Shown piece by piece: positions 22,701 to 33,667 of a stretch of DNA of 64,000 nt (the stretch's first letter is position 1; every line of letters starts with the position of its first letter). The DNA is from Caprimulgus europaeus (lineage: Eukaryota; Chordata; Aves; Caprimulgiformes; Caprimulgidae): positions 38,544,339 through 38,608,338 of the forward strand of contig OU015532.1 of NCBI GenBank assembly GCA_907165065.1. The letters are read 5' to 3'. A program made the translations under genes and the position numbers. Under the pieces are notes generated by a model. It saw nothing but the letters and a program-made list of their open reading frames with translations, was not told the DNA's origin and made no database searches.

Positions 22701-23987
22701 CAGGGGTCCTCACACTTTTTAAACAGGGGGCGGTTCACTGTCCCTCAGACACTGTCGGGGGCCGGACTGTAGTTTGGAAAAAAATTAACGAATTCCTATG
22801 CACACTGCACGTATTTCATTTGTAGTAGTGCACAAGAAACAGGAAAAACTGCAATATTTAAAATGAAGAACAATTGTAATCAACAAAAACAAATAATGTT
22901 TCAATGTGAACTATGGGCCTGCTCTTGGCTAATGAGATGGCCAGTGTTAGGTTCCATATTTGTCACTGCCAGTCGTAGCAAGTGATGCAAGTGTTCATCA
23001 GTTGGTCTGGATCCGATTGGAGATTTCAGATGATTCATTCGGGAAAAAGTCTGCACACAGACACAGGTGCTGCCAGAGACGGTTGCAATTTTGAGTGCAT
23101 GGTTCCTGAGATTATGAGATGTCTCTGAGGGGAGAGATGCACAGAAATCAGTAAGGCTGCTTGATTTGAATGCATCTTTCAGCGAGTCACAGGTCTGTAG
23201 TTCGGCCAATTCCATTTGGTAAATCGGATCAACAGTTTCAATGTCAACAGCAAATGGGTTCCGGAAAAGCTGTGTGTCCTGTTCATGGAGACGAAGCTCT
23301 TTAAATCTAATCTGAAACTCCTTTTGCAACATTTCTAGTACATCCATACATGTTTTGTTTGGGAATGCAGCTGCTGGTTTTTCTGCAGACAGGTTTTGAG
23401 TTGTGGGGAGATGGCAGAAGTTTCCCTCCTTTACTTGGTTAATGAGCAGGTCTAATTTGACTTGAAATGCTTTCACATGTGAATACATATCACAGATGAG
23501 CTTCCCCTTTACTTGAAGTTGGACATTGGAATTGTTGAGTCGCTGGAGGGAGGGAGAGACGGGGGAATCGCCACCTCGCTGATGCCGCCACCCCCCTCCT
23601 CAGCCCGGCCGCGCAGTCCGGAAAGGGTGGCCAGAAGGGACTGAAGGAACTTTGCCGTGCCGGGGCTCTGGCGATTCGCCCGAGTTGGCTGCACCTCGCA
23701 GCCCAGAGGCTGCCGACTGAGCCTGCCCAGCAGAGGAGATGCCCGCGCCTCTCGCCCGCCGCAGGGGGGCAGGTCGAGGACAAGGCGCTGGTTCCAGCCC
23801 AGTCCCGGTGGGTGCTTGGGGGCTGCAGAGGCCGGCGCGCAGATTAAGTAGCAGGAAGTCACCTGCGGCTGCTTGGTTTCCCCCCCCAACTCCCGGCGGG
23901 GGTGGGGAGTTCTGTAAATACTGTCGGGCCAGATTGAGGACCCTGAGGGTCGTATCCGGCCCACGGGCCGTAGTTTGAGGACCCCTG
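22701..23987 (-). mobile_element. hAT transposon, 1287 bp, internally deleted, inserted in a CR1
   Basis: The termini are CAGGGGTCCTCACACT and its near-complement. The flanking 8-bp target duplication is atctagtc (22693-22700) and atctagcc (23988-23995). The host CR1 sequence is contiguous once the element and one duplicate are removed. The element reads on the minus strand. It has a 5' end, a GC-rich stretch of about 350 bp (roughly 23,545-23,900), then a C-terminal transposase remnant. The BED zinc finger and most of the catalytic core are absent, so it is non-autonomous. Confidence 0.9.
22901..23541 (-). pseudogene. C-terminal remnant of a hAT (Charlie-like) transposase
   Basis: An open frame runs from about 23,541 to a stop at 22,901. 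The family sequence is recognisable from NVQLQVKGKLICDMYSHVKA onward, upstream of the first Met at 23,488. The carboxyl part (residues near 125-180 of the Met-initiated frame, around NLRNHALKIATVSGS and HLLRLAVTNMEP) has the hAT dimerisation-domain pattern seen in the GTF2IRD2-type transposase-derived proteins. The N-terminal DNA-binding BED finger and the upstream catalytic acidic residues are missing. It is joined directly to GC-rich 5' sequence, so I treat it as a deletion remnant. I infer that it is not a functional enzyme. The assignment to a precise subfamily is from memory of the family and is less certain than the hAT call. Confidence 0.8.
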
Positions 23988-24280
23988 ATCTAGCCCAACC
24001 CCCCTGCCGGAGCAGGAACACCTACATGAGATCACACAGGAAGGCATCCAGGCAGGTCTTGAATGTCTCCAGAGAAGGAGACTCCACAACCTCCCTGGGC
24101 AGCCTGTCCCAGTGCTCTGTCACCCTCACAGTAAAGAAGTTTCTTCTCAAGTTTAAGCAGAACCTCCTGTGTTCCAGCTTACACCCACTGCCCCTTGTCC
24201 TGTCATTGGACATCACTGAGAAGAGCCTGGCCCCATCCTCCTGACACTCACCCTTCATATATTTATAAATATTAATGAGG

Positions 24281-25470
24281 TCACCCCTCAGTCCCCTCCA
24301 AGCTAAAGAGGCCCAGCTCCCTCAGCCTTTCCTCATAAGGGAGATGCTCCACTCCCTTCATCATCTTGGTGGCTCTGTGCTGGACTCTCTCAAGCAGTTC
24401 CCTGTCCTTCTTAAACTGTGGGGCCCAGAACTGGACACAATATTCCAGCTGTGGCCTCACCAGGGCAGAGTAGAGGGGAAGAAGAACCTCTCTCGACTTA
24501 CTGACCACAGCCCTTCTAATGCACCCCAGGATGCCATTGGCCTTCCTGGCCACAAGGGCACAGTGCTGGCTCATGGTCATCCTGCTGTCCACCAGCACTC
24601 CCAGATCCCTTTCCCATACGCTTCTCTCTAGTAGATCATTTCCCAACCTGTACTGGAACCTGGGGTTGTTCCTGCCCAGGTGCAACACCCTACACTTGCC
24701 CTTATTATATTTCATTAAGTTTTTCCCTGCCCAGCTCTCCAGCCTGTCCAGGTCTCTCTGATGGCAGCACAGCCTGCTGCTGTGTCGGCCACTCCTCCCA
24801 GCTTTGTGTCATCAGCAAACTTGCTGACAGTGCACTCTGTTCCCTCACCCAGGTCATTGAATAATACTGGTCCTAGTACTGACCCTTGAGGGACTGCACT
24901 AGACAGGTCTCCAACTAGACTCTGCCCCATTGACCACAACTTTCTGGCTTCTTCCCACCAGCCAGTTAACAGTCCATCTCACTCCCTGATCATCTAATCC
25001 ACACTTCCTCAATTTGGCAGCAAGGATACCGTGGGAGACTGTGTCAAATGCTTTACTGAAACTCTCCTCTTCCACTTGAATTTGCCCAGCAGTTCCCTGT
25101 TTAACCAAGCAGGTCTCCTGGCTCCCTTCCTTGACTTCCTACATATCGGGATGCTTTGATCTTGAGCTTGGAAGAAGCAGTCCCTGAATGCTAACCAGCT
25201 ATCTTGGGCCCCTTTGCCTTCAAGTGCCCTTTCCCATGGGATTTCCCCTAGCAATTGCTTGAAAAGGCCAAAGTTGGCCCTCCTGAAGTCCAGGGTTGCG
25301 ATTCTGCTTGGAACTCTGTTCCTGCCACATGAGATCCTGAACTTCACCATCTCATGGTCGCTGCAGCCCAGGCAGTCCTCAACCTTTACCACTCCAACCA
25401 GACCCTCCTTGTTAGTGAGGATGAGATCCAGCATCACTCCCTTCCTAGTTGGTTCATCCACCATTTGCAT
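24281..25470 (-). pseudogene. CR1 ORF2 remnant: endonuclease end, reverse transcriptase, C-terminus
   Basis: Broken frames give, in order: endonuclease C-terminal sequence at 25,470-25,100 (MLDLILTNKEGLV, HEMVKFRISCG), then a jump to reverse transcriptase (FSKAFDTVSHGILAAKL), [13 protein letters not shown] and the FADD catalytic box near 24,810. ORF2 C-terminal sequence follows at 24,715-24,281 ([20 protein letters not shown]). The linker between endonuclease and reverse transcriptase is deleted near 25,080. Several frameshifts make it non-functional. Confidence 0.85.
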
Positions 25471-25536
25471 CAGGAAGTTGTCATCGATGCACTGGAGGAA
25501 CCTCCTGGATTGTGGGTGGGTGGCTGAGTGGTCCCT

Positions 25537-26255
25537 TCAGCAAACATCAGGGTAGTTGAAATCCCCCACAACACCCAGGGCCTGTGATTGCGAGGCTGCT
25601 CTCAGCTGCCTGTAGAAGGCCTCATCAACTTCCTCACCCTGATCTGGTGGCCTGTAATAGACACCCACAGCAGTATCACCCACACCAGCCTGCCCCTTGA
25701 TTTTCACCCACAGACTCTCAACTCGCTCCTCATTTATGGCCTGAATTCTGCCATTCCATCCCACGTTGGCACCCAAATGTGGAAGGAGGGAAGAGAAAAT
25801 CACTTGAGCCCCAGACCCTTTCACCAACCATCCCAAGGCCTTGAAATCTTTCTTCATCCCCCTCAGACTATGGGATGCAGCTTCCTCCCCTCCTGTCTGG
25901 AGGATCAGCAGTGGGCAGTAGTCCGTCGGGTGCACCAGGTTGGGGAGTGCCCTGGTGATATCCCTGATCCTGGCTCCAGGAAGACTGCACACTTCCCTAT
26001 GTTGAGGGTCAACCCTGCATATCGGGCCCTCTGTCCCCCTTAGAAGGGAATCACCCACTACAATGACCCCTCTTCTTTCCTGTCAGAGGCAGTCTTGAGG
26101 GGCTGGGTCAACCTCCTCTTCCTCTGTGGCCTTGTAGGTGGGCTTTGCGCCACATCCTCACCTACCTCTCCTTCAAGAGGCAGGGCCTCAAACCTATTAC
26201 AGAGGGGCACCTGAGGAGGAAAGCAGGTAGGGAAGGAGGTCGCACATGACACCAA
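25537..26255 (-). pseudogene. CR1 ORF1 esterase fused to ORF2 endonuclease by deletion
   Basis: From 26,058 leftward the frame reads ORF1 SGNH-esterase sequence (GDSLLRGTEGPICRVDPQHR to GAQVIFSSLLPHLGANVGW). Near 25,735 it passes in frame into ORF2 endonuclease sequence (ERVESLWVKIKGQAGVGDTA onward), ending near 25,537. In normal CR1 elements these belong to separate ORFs, with the rest of ORF1 and the start of ORF2 between them. A frameshift near 26,065 separates this from the upstream ORF1 part at 26,061-26,255. It is a defective transposon remnant, not a host gene. Confidence 0.75.
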
Positions 26256-26915
26256 AATGGGACTTTCTTCCAGCCCTCTTTATCTTTTTGGTCTCTTGCC
26301 TCTGCCTGGCAGCAGCAGGGCAGGGGCTGCCTCAGGTCCCCCCTCTGCCTGACAGGGTGGGGGTTCCATCACCTTTTTGGGGGTATCCTCCTGGGGCATT
26401 TCTGACTGGCACGCCAGGGAGTTACTCCACCAGTCAATCTCCTTCTCACATTCCCTGATGGTCCTCAGTCTCTCGACCTCCTCCTTGAGTTTCACCACCA
26501 TACTGAGGAGATCATCCACCTGCTCACACCTCACACAGGTGGAATGCCTCCCTCCCTCCCTGCCCCGGCAGCAGCAGGCTCAGGCACTCCCTGCAGCCAG
26601 AGACCTGAACAGCCGCCGTTCGGGGCAGGCCCTCTGTCTGGGTCGCCACAGTCTTTTTGTTACAAGCCCTCTGCCTGGAGGACACCATAGTCAGAGGCAG
26701 CCTGGGACAGACCCACGAGCTGGTGAGCTGCTGCTATGGAGTGCTGCTACCAGCAGAGCTACAGCGAGCTGCCCTTCACCCTTCCCTGCTCGTCCTGCCT
26801 GCGCACACTGCCGCGCCGCGCCCTGTTTGCCCGTCCTGTTAGCCACGCTCCCTTGTAGCCCTATAGCCTCTAAGCTACAAGGTCCTCTATGGGGCAGGAA
26901 ACTACTACTGAGTTA

Positions 26916-28295
26916 GTGCTCAGTGTGGCCTCTGGGAACTAATACAGGAGCATAAAACTGCTCAAATAGCTCTGGACTGCAATTTGCAGGGGAATCCCAT
27001 TCTCAGGAGCATCCATCCCTTCTCCTGCAGGAGTAGTAAAATTCCTCTTACAGGCTGCATTAAAAAATGATGGGTTTTCCTCCTGAAATATGGATTATCT
27101 CATCTTTGGCTTCAGTATGGTCTCAAAGAAGTGAGGTTGATCCCTTGGAGATCAGAACAATATCAGACCATCATGCTGGTGCTGCACTCTCCATCATCAG
27201 AGACTGAGATTAGTCTTGCTATGGCACTTCAGAGAAACTTATAGACAATGTACGTGTGACCCTGGCCTCACAATGTGCAAAGCTAGAAACAGTCCAGCTT
27301 GGCAAGAGGACAATTTCCAGTGCTTTTTGCACATAAGAGAAACCTCCGTCTGGGAATATTCCCTTGACCAGATCAGCCAAGAGTGGCTAGTTGTGAGTAT
27401 TTTACATCAAACATTTATAGGAAAGAGCAGGTTAAATAAATTAAGCTTATATCTCAGAGGTTCAGCATGTGCTCCAAACAAGTGACAAACCTGCTTTCAT
27501 ACAAGAGCTTCATCTGTTTAACGGAAAGCACCACAGCACCTCTCTGCTTTGCACATCCTACTGAAGTCAATAGGTATGTGGCAACTAGCAGAATACACTG
27601 GGATAGTTGCACATCCAGCAAAGAACTAGTCATATTTTTCTATCAGTGCAGTGGAGGGCAGACGAAGGACACGTACAGATTAACAAGCAAAAGATCTTAT
27701 TTGATCATTCTCCCCATTCCCCTCTCCCCAGTGTTTTAAATATCCCCTTTGTTGAACAGGAAAAAATCAGAATAGCGAGGCAGGAGATACATGAATATAG
27801 CTGATCTACTGGAGAGAAGCCAAAACAGTTAAGCCAGGTGTGTGTTTCTATAGTACTCGGCACAGTGGGGCTCCACTGGGACTCAGAAGCTATCATGATC
27901 CCAGCTATAAATAATGATAATAGGAACATCAGGAGATGAATACAGACAAGCTATACATCCTACAAATCTGTCCAAAATTAACATTTACCATCAGCAATAC
28001 AGCACATGACTGATCTTCATAGCTTGATTCAGTGTTATGAAGTGCAGGCCATTGTCTGAAGAAGCAGAAGGTAAGGCAGGGCAATGAGCACCCTCCATCA
28101 ATAGGGCTGTTTCTCCAAGACAGGATTCCCCAGAATGGGACAAATCAGCAGCAAAATGTTTAATTCACATATTGAGCACTGCATCTGTAAAAAATTGCAT
28201 CTCTAAGAAAAAAACCCGCATATTTGCATCTGTAAGAAATTGCATTTCTGCTGAACAGAAAATGGCCTTCCATAATCAGCCTGGGCTCTGTACTG
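26916..28295. other. Intergenic, nothing recognised
   Basis: This stretch lies between the CR1 5' end and the LTR fragment. It has only short open frames and the start of the 45-bp duplication at 28,181. Confidence 0.4.
28181..28260 (+). repeat. 45-bp tandem duplication
   Basis: The gcatctgtaa...aaattgcat block at 28,181 recurs at 28,226 with period 45. The second copy is diverged towards its end. Confidence 0.7.
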
Positions 28296-28412
28296 AAAAA
28301 AGACAAGTCTCCCTACCTTTACCCCTTCAATTCTCTCCCCTGTTCCCTGGTGGGGAGAGAGTGAGTGAGTGGCTATTCAGTCTTTGGCTGCCAGCCAAGT
28401 TAAACCACCACA
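28296..28412 (+). mobile_element. 3' end fragment of an ERV LTR similar to the one at 18.9 kb
   Basis: About 115 bp align with the last part of the 18,941-19,572 LTR: ctccctacc, then ctctcccctg, a G-rich purine stretch, tgagtggct, and the end agttaaaccacca. The upstream part of the LTR is missing. Confidence 0.65.
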
Positions 28413-31400
28413 CCTCAGTCAGTTGAGCAGATAAACACTGGATTTATGAGTGTAAGGGTATATCATCTCTTTAACAGAAGAAAAAAAATAATCTATGAAG
28501 CTACAAAGCTGTTGCTGCTTATCCAGTCTGTCTACACAAATCACCTTTTCATAAAATATTTGCTGCAGTATAAGTGACCTGCTTGCTTTCAATATCTAGA
28601 TGACTGTGTTATACAGTGAGCTGATTTGTAACATAAGCATGACACTAAGTGATTATATAAATTCCTGTATCCTTAATGCAGCTCAAATATCTCAGCATCC
28701 ATCCAGTTTTTAAAGCACTCAATGCATTTGGTAAACGTTTAGGAGCAAGTTTCTAAGTACTTTGCCCACGCCTCTCATTTCTTCATTCCCTCACTCACCA
28801 GTAAAATGCTAAAAAGACATCATACATGGATAAGATTAAGTACACTGATACTGGCCCTAATCCCCAGCCCCCTGTAAGAGATGCAGCCAAGAAGCCTCAT
28901 CCCAGCAGGTCCTGGGTCAGATGTGGGAGAGAGGTAAGAAGGTAATTCAGCTCAGATGCACAAAGGTGTTGCCAAGAGGTTGGACTTTAACCTTGAGTCC
29001 CTGTCACCTGTCCTGGATCACGCTTACAAAGGCTACTGCCCTGCCACACTGCAGGGGTCAGTCTCTGAAATCAGCAGCTTTGGGAGCTCTGTGCTGCTCA
29101 TGAGCTTGTGTTCACCCAGTTTGCCTTATCAGCTGATGGGTTTGTGGCAGTGTCTCCTGTTCTTATGGGTACCTATCTACAGAGGGCATCACCTAAGAAT
29201 AATTTGAGTAAACTGTGTGGCTTACATGGAGCCCTTCATATTTAATAACATAAGATATATATATGAATTACTGTAGGAAGAACTCTGAAACACGAATTAA
29301 AAAGAATAATCAATAAACTAAACCAAATACTAAATGGGTCAGCAAGTAAACAGCATGAGGACAATTGCAACATACTCCATCACTCCCACCAGACCACTAG
29401 CCAATTCCTGCCATTCCCAAAGCCTCCCAACAGAGCAAAAGCAATCTTGCTAATAAGGTCAAGTATAGCTTATTCTTCTAACTGCTCTGCATTTTTCAGT
29501 ACTGCTATTCCTAAGCCTAGCACTGTGATGAGAACAGCCAAATAATTGTGCAACTCCATAAAGGAAGGCAATAGCCCAGGGAGAGATTTTTCTAGGCTGA
29601 TCCTCATGGGCAAACCATCCTTAATTGAAACCAAATGGACTAAGAATTAAATGAAATCTGGATACTAATGCCAGTGGGTAGTTGAAATGCAATCAGAAAA
29701 GCAAACAGAGGCATGGTCAATGAGTAATTCCATAAACCTATATTAATACAGATATTTTCATGTTAGAGGAAATGTGTCCATTTTCTTCTGTTCAGCCAGT
29801 GTAGATTCAGTTAATACAAATTATGAGAACAATGAGGGCAAGAAAAGCCTGGTTTCAGATGCATTCCTCATACACTGCACCTGACCTCAGGATGAGAAAA
29901 TCCTAGAGCTGCAACGTCTGTTATCTACTGTAGATCTGGCAGGCTTGCAGACAGGCTCTCAGAAAGTCTGTCCCACACCCATGCACTTCACTGGTGTAGG
30001 CACAGAACTGTGAATTTTTGCCAGAGGGATTTTGCAAGTCCATCTTTTGTAGAAGGGGTGACTTACTGACTTTAGGTGGATCAGATCTGGCCCCTACAAC
30101 TTTTTGTCCCTTTTTAGGAAATGAGTTTTCTCCTTAACCACCTTTCACCGCTGTGCCCATCTCGGTAAGTTTGTTTCCTCATTTAGGAATAGTATCTTAT
30201 TTTTTTATTTGTAGAGATCCAGGTCTGTGGAGTCTTGACTACATCCACCTCTGGTACAATCTGGAAAACAATCACTGCATGCCACTTCACAGATGTGTCT
30301 GAAGAGAACAGTGAGTCAGGGCTCAGACAAATTCTGCTTGCTATTCCTGTCACAGGGATTACTAAAAAAAGGCTGGCCATTTTTGAAATTAACTTAGGCT
30401 TAAATTGGCTTCTCCAGAGAACAGTCATCTAGATACCAAATGTTACCTGTAGGATGGTGACAGATAAAAAGGTTTTGCACATTTTGCCTGTTTCTGCCTC
30501 AGTGTACATTTTTCACTGCCACCGACACTTAGCTTTGCTTCCTCACTCCTGTGCTGCTGTGGCCTCTGCTTGTCCCTGCTCTAGAAACCCTGGATTGCAC
30601 AGGTGTTCTAGTCATCAGCTCATCTTTTAAGAAGTTGCACCAGGTCCATCTTCAAACATCCATTGCTTCTGCACTGAAGTGCAAAGCAATTGTAGTATCC
30701 TCCATTTTCTTCCTCATCCACAACATCCTTTTAGGTCATCTTTTCCTCTTTCCACTCTTTCTTTGCTCTTTCCTATTCTCACTACCCCTGATTTCAAAGC
30801 TCCTGCTCAGCTCCTTCTCCAGAGCATCCATCTGAGGCTCTCTAGACCACCAATTCTCCATTTTTCAAATCCCTGCTAGGAATATATTTTCTCTTTCCCT
30901 AGCAGGTATTTAACTGCTATCTGCCTTGAAACCACATAGCATTTTACAGAAACATTGAATTGGAATGAAAAATTACTTCCAGCCTCCATATCCAACATTC
31001 ATCAGGACCATATCTCTATTTTTAGTAAATACTATATATTTTATATACTAAAGTTTTAAAATAAGACATTATGAAGGAGGAAAACATTTTTTTATATATC
31101 AAGATGGGAAGCTCATAGATGCTGCCCAAGACAAAGGGATTTCCAGCTTTAGATAATCAAAGCAGAAATTTCCCATAGTTCTCTGACAACATGTGCTGTA
31201 TTTTTTAATGATTTTCATACTCTGATCCCCTAAGACAAGTGAAGGGTAGGATCACGAATATAGCTTACAACAGCTCTCTTTTTTGAGAAATTCAGAAATA
31301 TTGCATTGCAACTACCTTTTTTTTACCTGGTGTATTCTGATGAACTGTATTTTATATTGCCCTAACAGTGATATACAAAGTATTTCAAACTTTCTGTCAT

Positions 31401-32839
31401 TTAACCTTGGATTACCTGAGGGACACAACTTGTACAAGATACTTTCTCCAGAGCCAAACTATCCAATGTTCCAGCTTGCCTACATTTTAGATGGCTTAAT
31501 TTAGAAATACTTAATTTAGAATTACTGAGAGTAATACTGAAAATGATACTTTATAAAGGCAACTGTTTATTTTAATAACCAAAGTGTTCAAACTGTATTC
31601 CCATTGCAACTGATTTAGCTAAGGACTCTAATTCCTGTGTGTGTAAGTACACACCCACATATACATATGCAGGACATGCATTTTTGCATTCACCAAGGAC
31701 AGTTCATCAGAAGTCTTCACATATTGCCTGTCAGTGATGCTTGAGAGCCAAGCCACCAGGCCAAGGAACATTTTGCTGTCACACAAAATGCAGAAGTTAA
31801 TTAGGAAATCATAGAAAAGGCACAGAGGAGGCCCAAGGCAGGCAGCAACAAGGAGAATTCTTGAAACACTAGAGAAAACTCAAATGCCAAGACAGCAGCC
31901 AAAAATCTTCTCAACACCAAGAAGCCTTCCTTTCCTAAGCTGCCAGGACACTCCTGTTCAGGGCTAAGATTGTGATGGTTGTGTGTAAACAAGTAGGGCC
32001 ATAAGGCTGCTCTTCAGACTCTCCTCAGGGAGATCTTGTTAATATAAGCTGTGTACAACAGTTTATGGGGGGAGAAATGCCTTTTCCAAGACTGGAACCA
32101 TGCGACAACAGTGTGGTGCAGAAACCACCAACTAAATTTTCTGCAGTGAAATCCTCAGTGAGCTTTGATTAAATAGTGATAAACTCCACAAGTCCACACT
32201 TGGGACCTTACATCTGAAGTATCACATGGCCCCTCTAAACAAGTAAGGCTTTCACAGATCAAGGTCCATTAGAACTTATCTCCTCTTTGCAGGATGAAGC
32301 AATGATGTTTCCTCACTCCACGTTCACTTAAGCTCCCAGTATACACAGAGTTATACTGATTCCACACCATACTGGCCACCTTCCATCACTGCAGTATCCT
32401 GACAGATTCGGTCTGGCCTGGAAAGCTGCCTGGATGGGGATCAGAACCATTTTTGCAACGAAAGAAGAAAGCTGAGAACCTCACATGTGAACTAAGGCCT
32501 GATGCTACTAGGATCAGGCACAGATGGTAAGCCTGAGACCATGCTGTCTGGGGCTTTGCGCTCACTAGACCTTACAAATTTGTTTCTAACAAATCCAGGA
32601 TTGCATGTCCTCAGGAAAACCCAACCCCACATGCTGCAGGATGATGAATGGTGGAGATGCAGCACGAACCATTCCTCTTGCAGAGCTTTTCTCCCCTTTT
32701 CTGCTTTCTTGTGAGCAGATCACCCATATATGTGGTAAATGACATTAATGATGTCGAGTTTCCAATGCAGCTTTCACTAAGTGGTTTCACTCAAGTACTT
32801 CTTTAGAGACAAGAATCTCCATGCTCAGAAATAGATCTG
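28413..32839. other. Intergenic, nothing recognised
   Basis: This A+T-rich DNA contains short simple tracts, such as atatatat near 29,257 and a GT/AC-rich patch near 31,640. No gene or repeat family was recognised. Confidence 0.4.
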
Positions 32840-33667
32840 TCTCTAGGATGGATTCCTTTGCAGCCTGTGGTGAAAGACCAGGGTGAGACAGGCTGTCCCC
32901 CTGCAGCCCATGGAGGTCCATGGTGGGGCAGATGACCACCTGTAGCCCGTGGAGGACCCCACACCAGAGCAGGTGGATGCCTGAAGGAGGCTGTGACCCC
33001 ACGGGAAGCCCGCGCTGGAGCAGGTTCCTGTCAGGATCTGTGGCCCTGTGGAGAGAGGAGCCCACGCCGGAGCAGGTTTGCTGGCAGGACTTGTGACCCC
33101 GTGGGGGACCCACACTGGAGCAGTCTGTCCCTGAAGGACTGCACCCCATGGAATGGACCCATGCTAAAGCAGCTCATGAAGAGCTGTCAGTCATGGGAAG
33201 GACTCACGCTGGAGAAGTTCCTGGAGGACTGTCTCCCGTGAGAGGGACCCCACGCTGGTGCGGGGGAAGGAGTCCTCCCCCTGAGGAGGAAGGAGCGGCA
33301 GAAACACCGTGTGATGAACTGACCCCAACCCCATTCCCTGTCCCTCTGTGCCGCTGAGAGGGGGAGAGGTGGAAACTGGGAGAGAAGTTAAGCCTGGAAA
33401 ACAGTGGGGGGTGGAGGGAGGTGTTTTAAGGTTTGGTTTTACTTCTCGTTATCCTCTGATTTTAATTGGTAATAAATTAAATTTGTTTTTCCCCCCAAGT
33501 CGAGTCTGTTTTGCCCGTGCCAGTAACTGGTGAGTGATCTTTCTCTGTCCTTATCTCCACCCACGAGCCTTTCATTATATTTTTCTCCCCCTGCCCAGAT
33601 GAGGAGGAGGAGTGATAGAGTGGGCTTTGGTGGGCATCTGGCATCCAGCCAGGGTCAACCCACCACA
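32840..33667 (+). mobile_element. ERV LTR of a second avian type, 5'-truncated, with internal minisatellite
   Basis: The first 400 bp are built of degenerate repeats of a unit of roughly 45-50 bp, marked by recurring ctggagcag and gtggg motifs. An A+T-rich part follows with AATAAA at 33,471-33,476, then the segment ending ggtcaacccaccaca at 33,667. The pattern is that of a dispersed avian LTR. The upstream part is missing and no gag, pol or env sequence is nearby. Open frames in the GC-rich repeat are by-products of the repeats. Confidence 0.7.

Larger units (their letters stand above)
22642..26915 (-). mobile_element. Long CR1 with ORF1 and ORF2 remnants, split by a hAT insertion
   Basis: The 3' tail lies at 22,642-22,700, then the hAT insertion, then CR1 sequence again from 23,988. 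On the minus strand it keeps a GC-rich 5' UTR, an ORF1 start at 26,688, and the ORF1 segment with Cys residues and a coiled coil (CEQVDDLLSMVVKLKEEVER). The ORF1 SGNH esterase start (GDSLLRGTEG) follows. ORF2 endonuclease (VYYRPPDQGEEVDEAFYRQL, VVGDFNYPDV) and reverse transcriptase ([20 protein letters not shown]) parts come next. Excluding the hAT it is about 3 kb, shorter than a full CR1, because of two internal deletions near 25,735 and 25,080, plus frameshifts. The right boundary is approximate. Confidence 0.9.

Noticed and set aside
23490-24021. Minus-strand open frames in the GC-rich hAT block
   Set aside because: They are composition artefacts running from transposon 5' sequence into CR1. 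No domain is visible.
32787-33357. Overlapping 70-120-codon frames in the repeat-rich LTR
   Set aside because: They arise from translating tandem LTR units and are not host genes.
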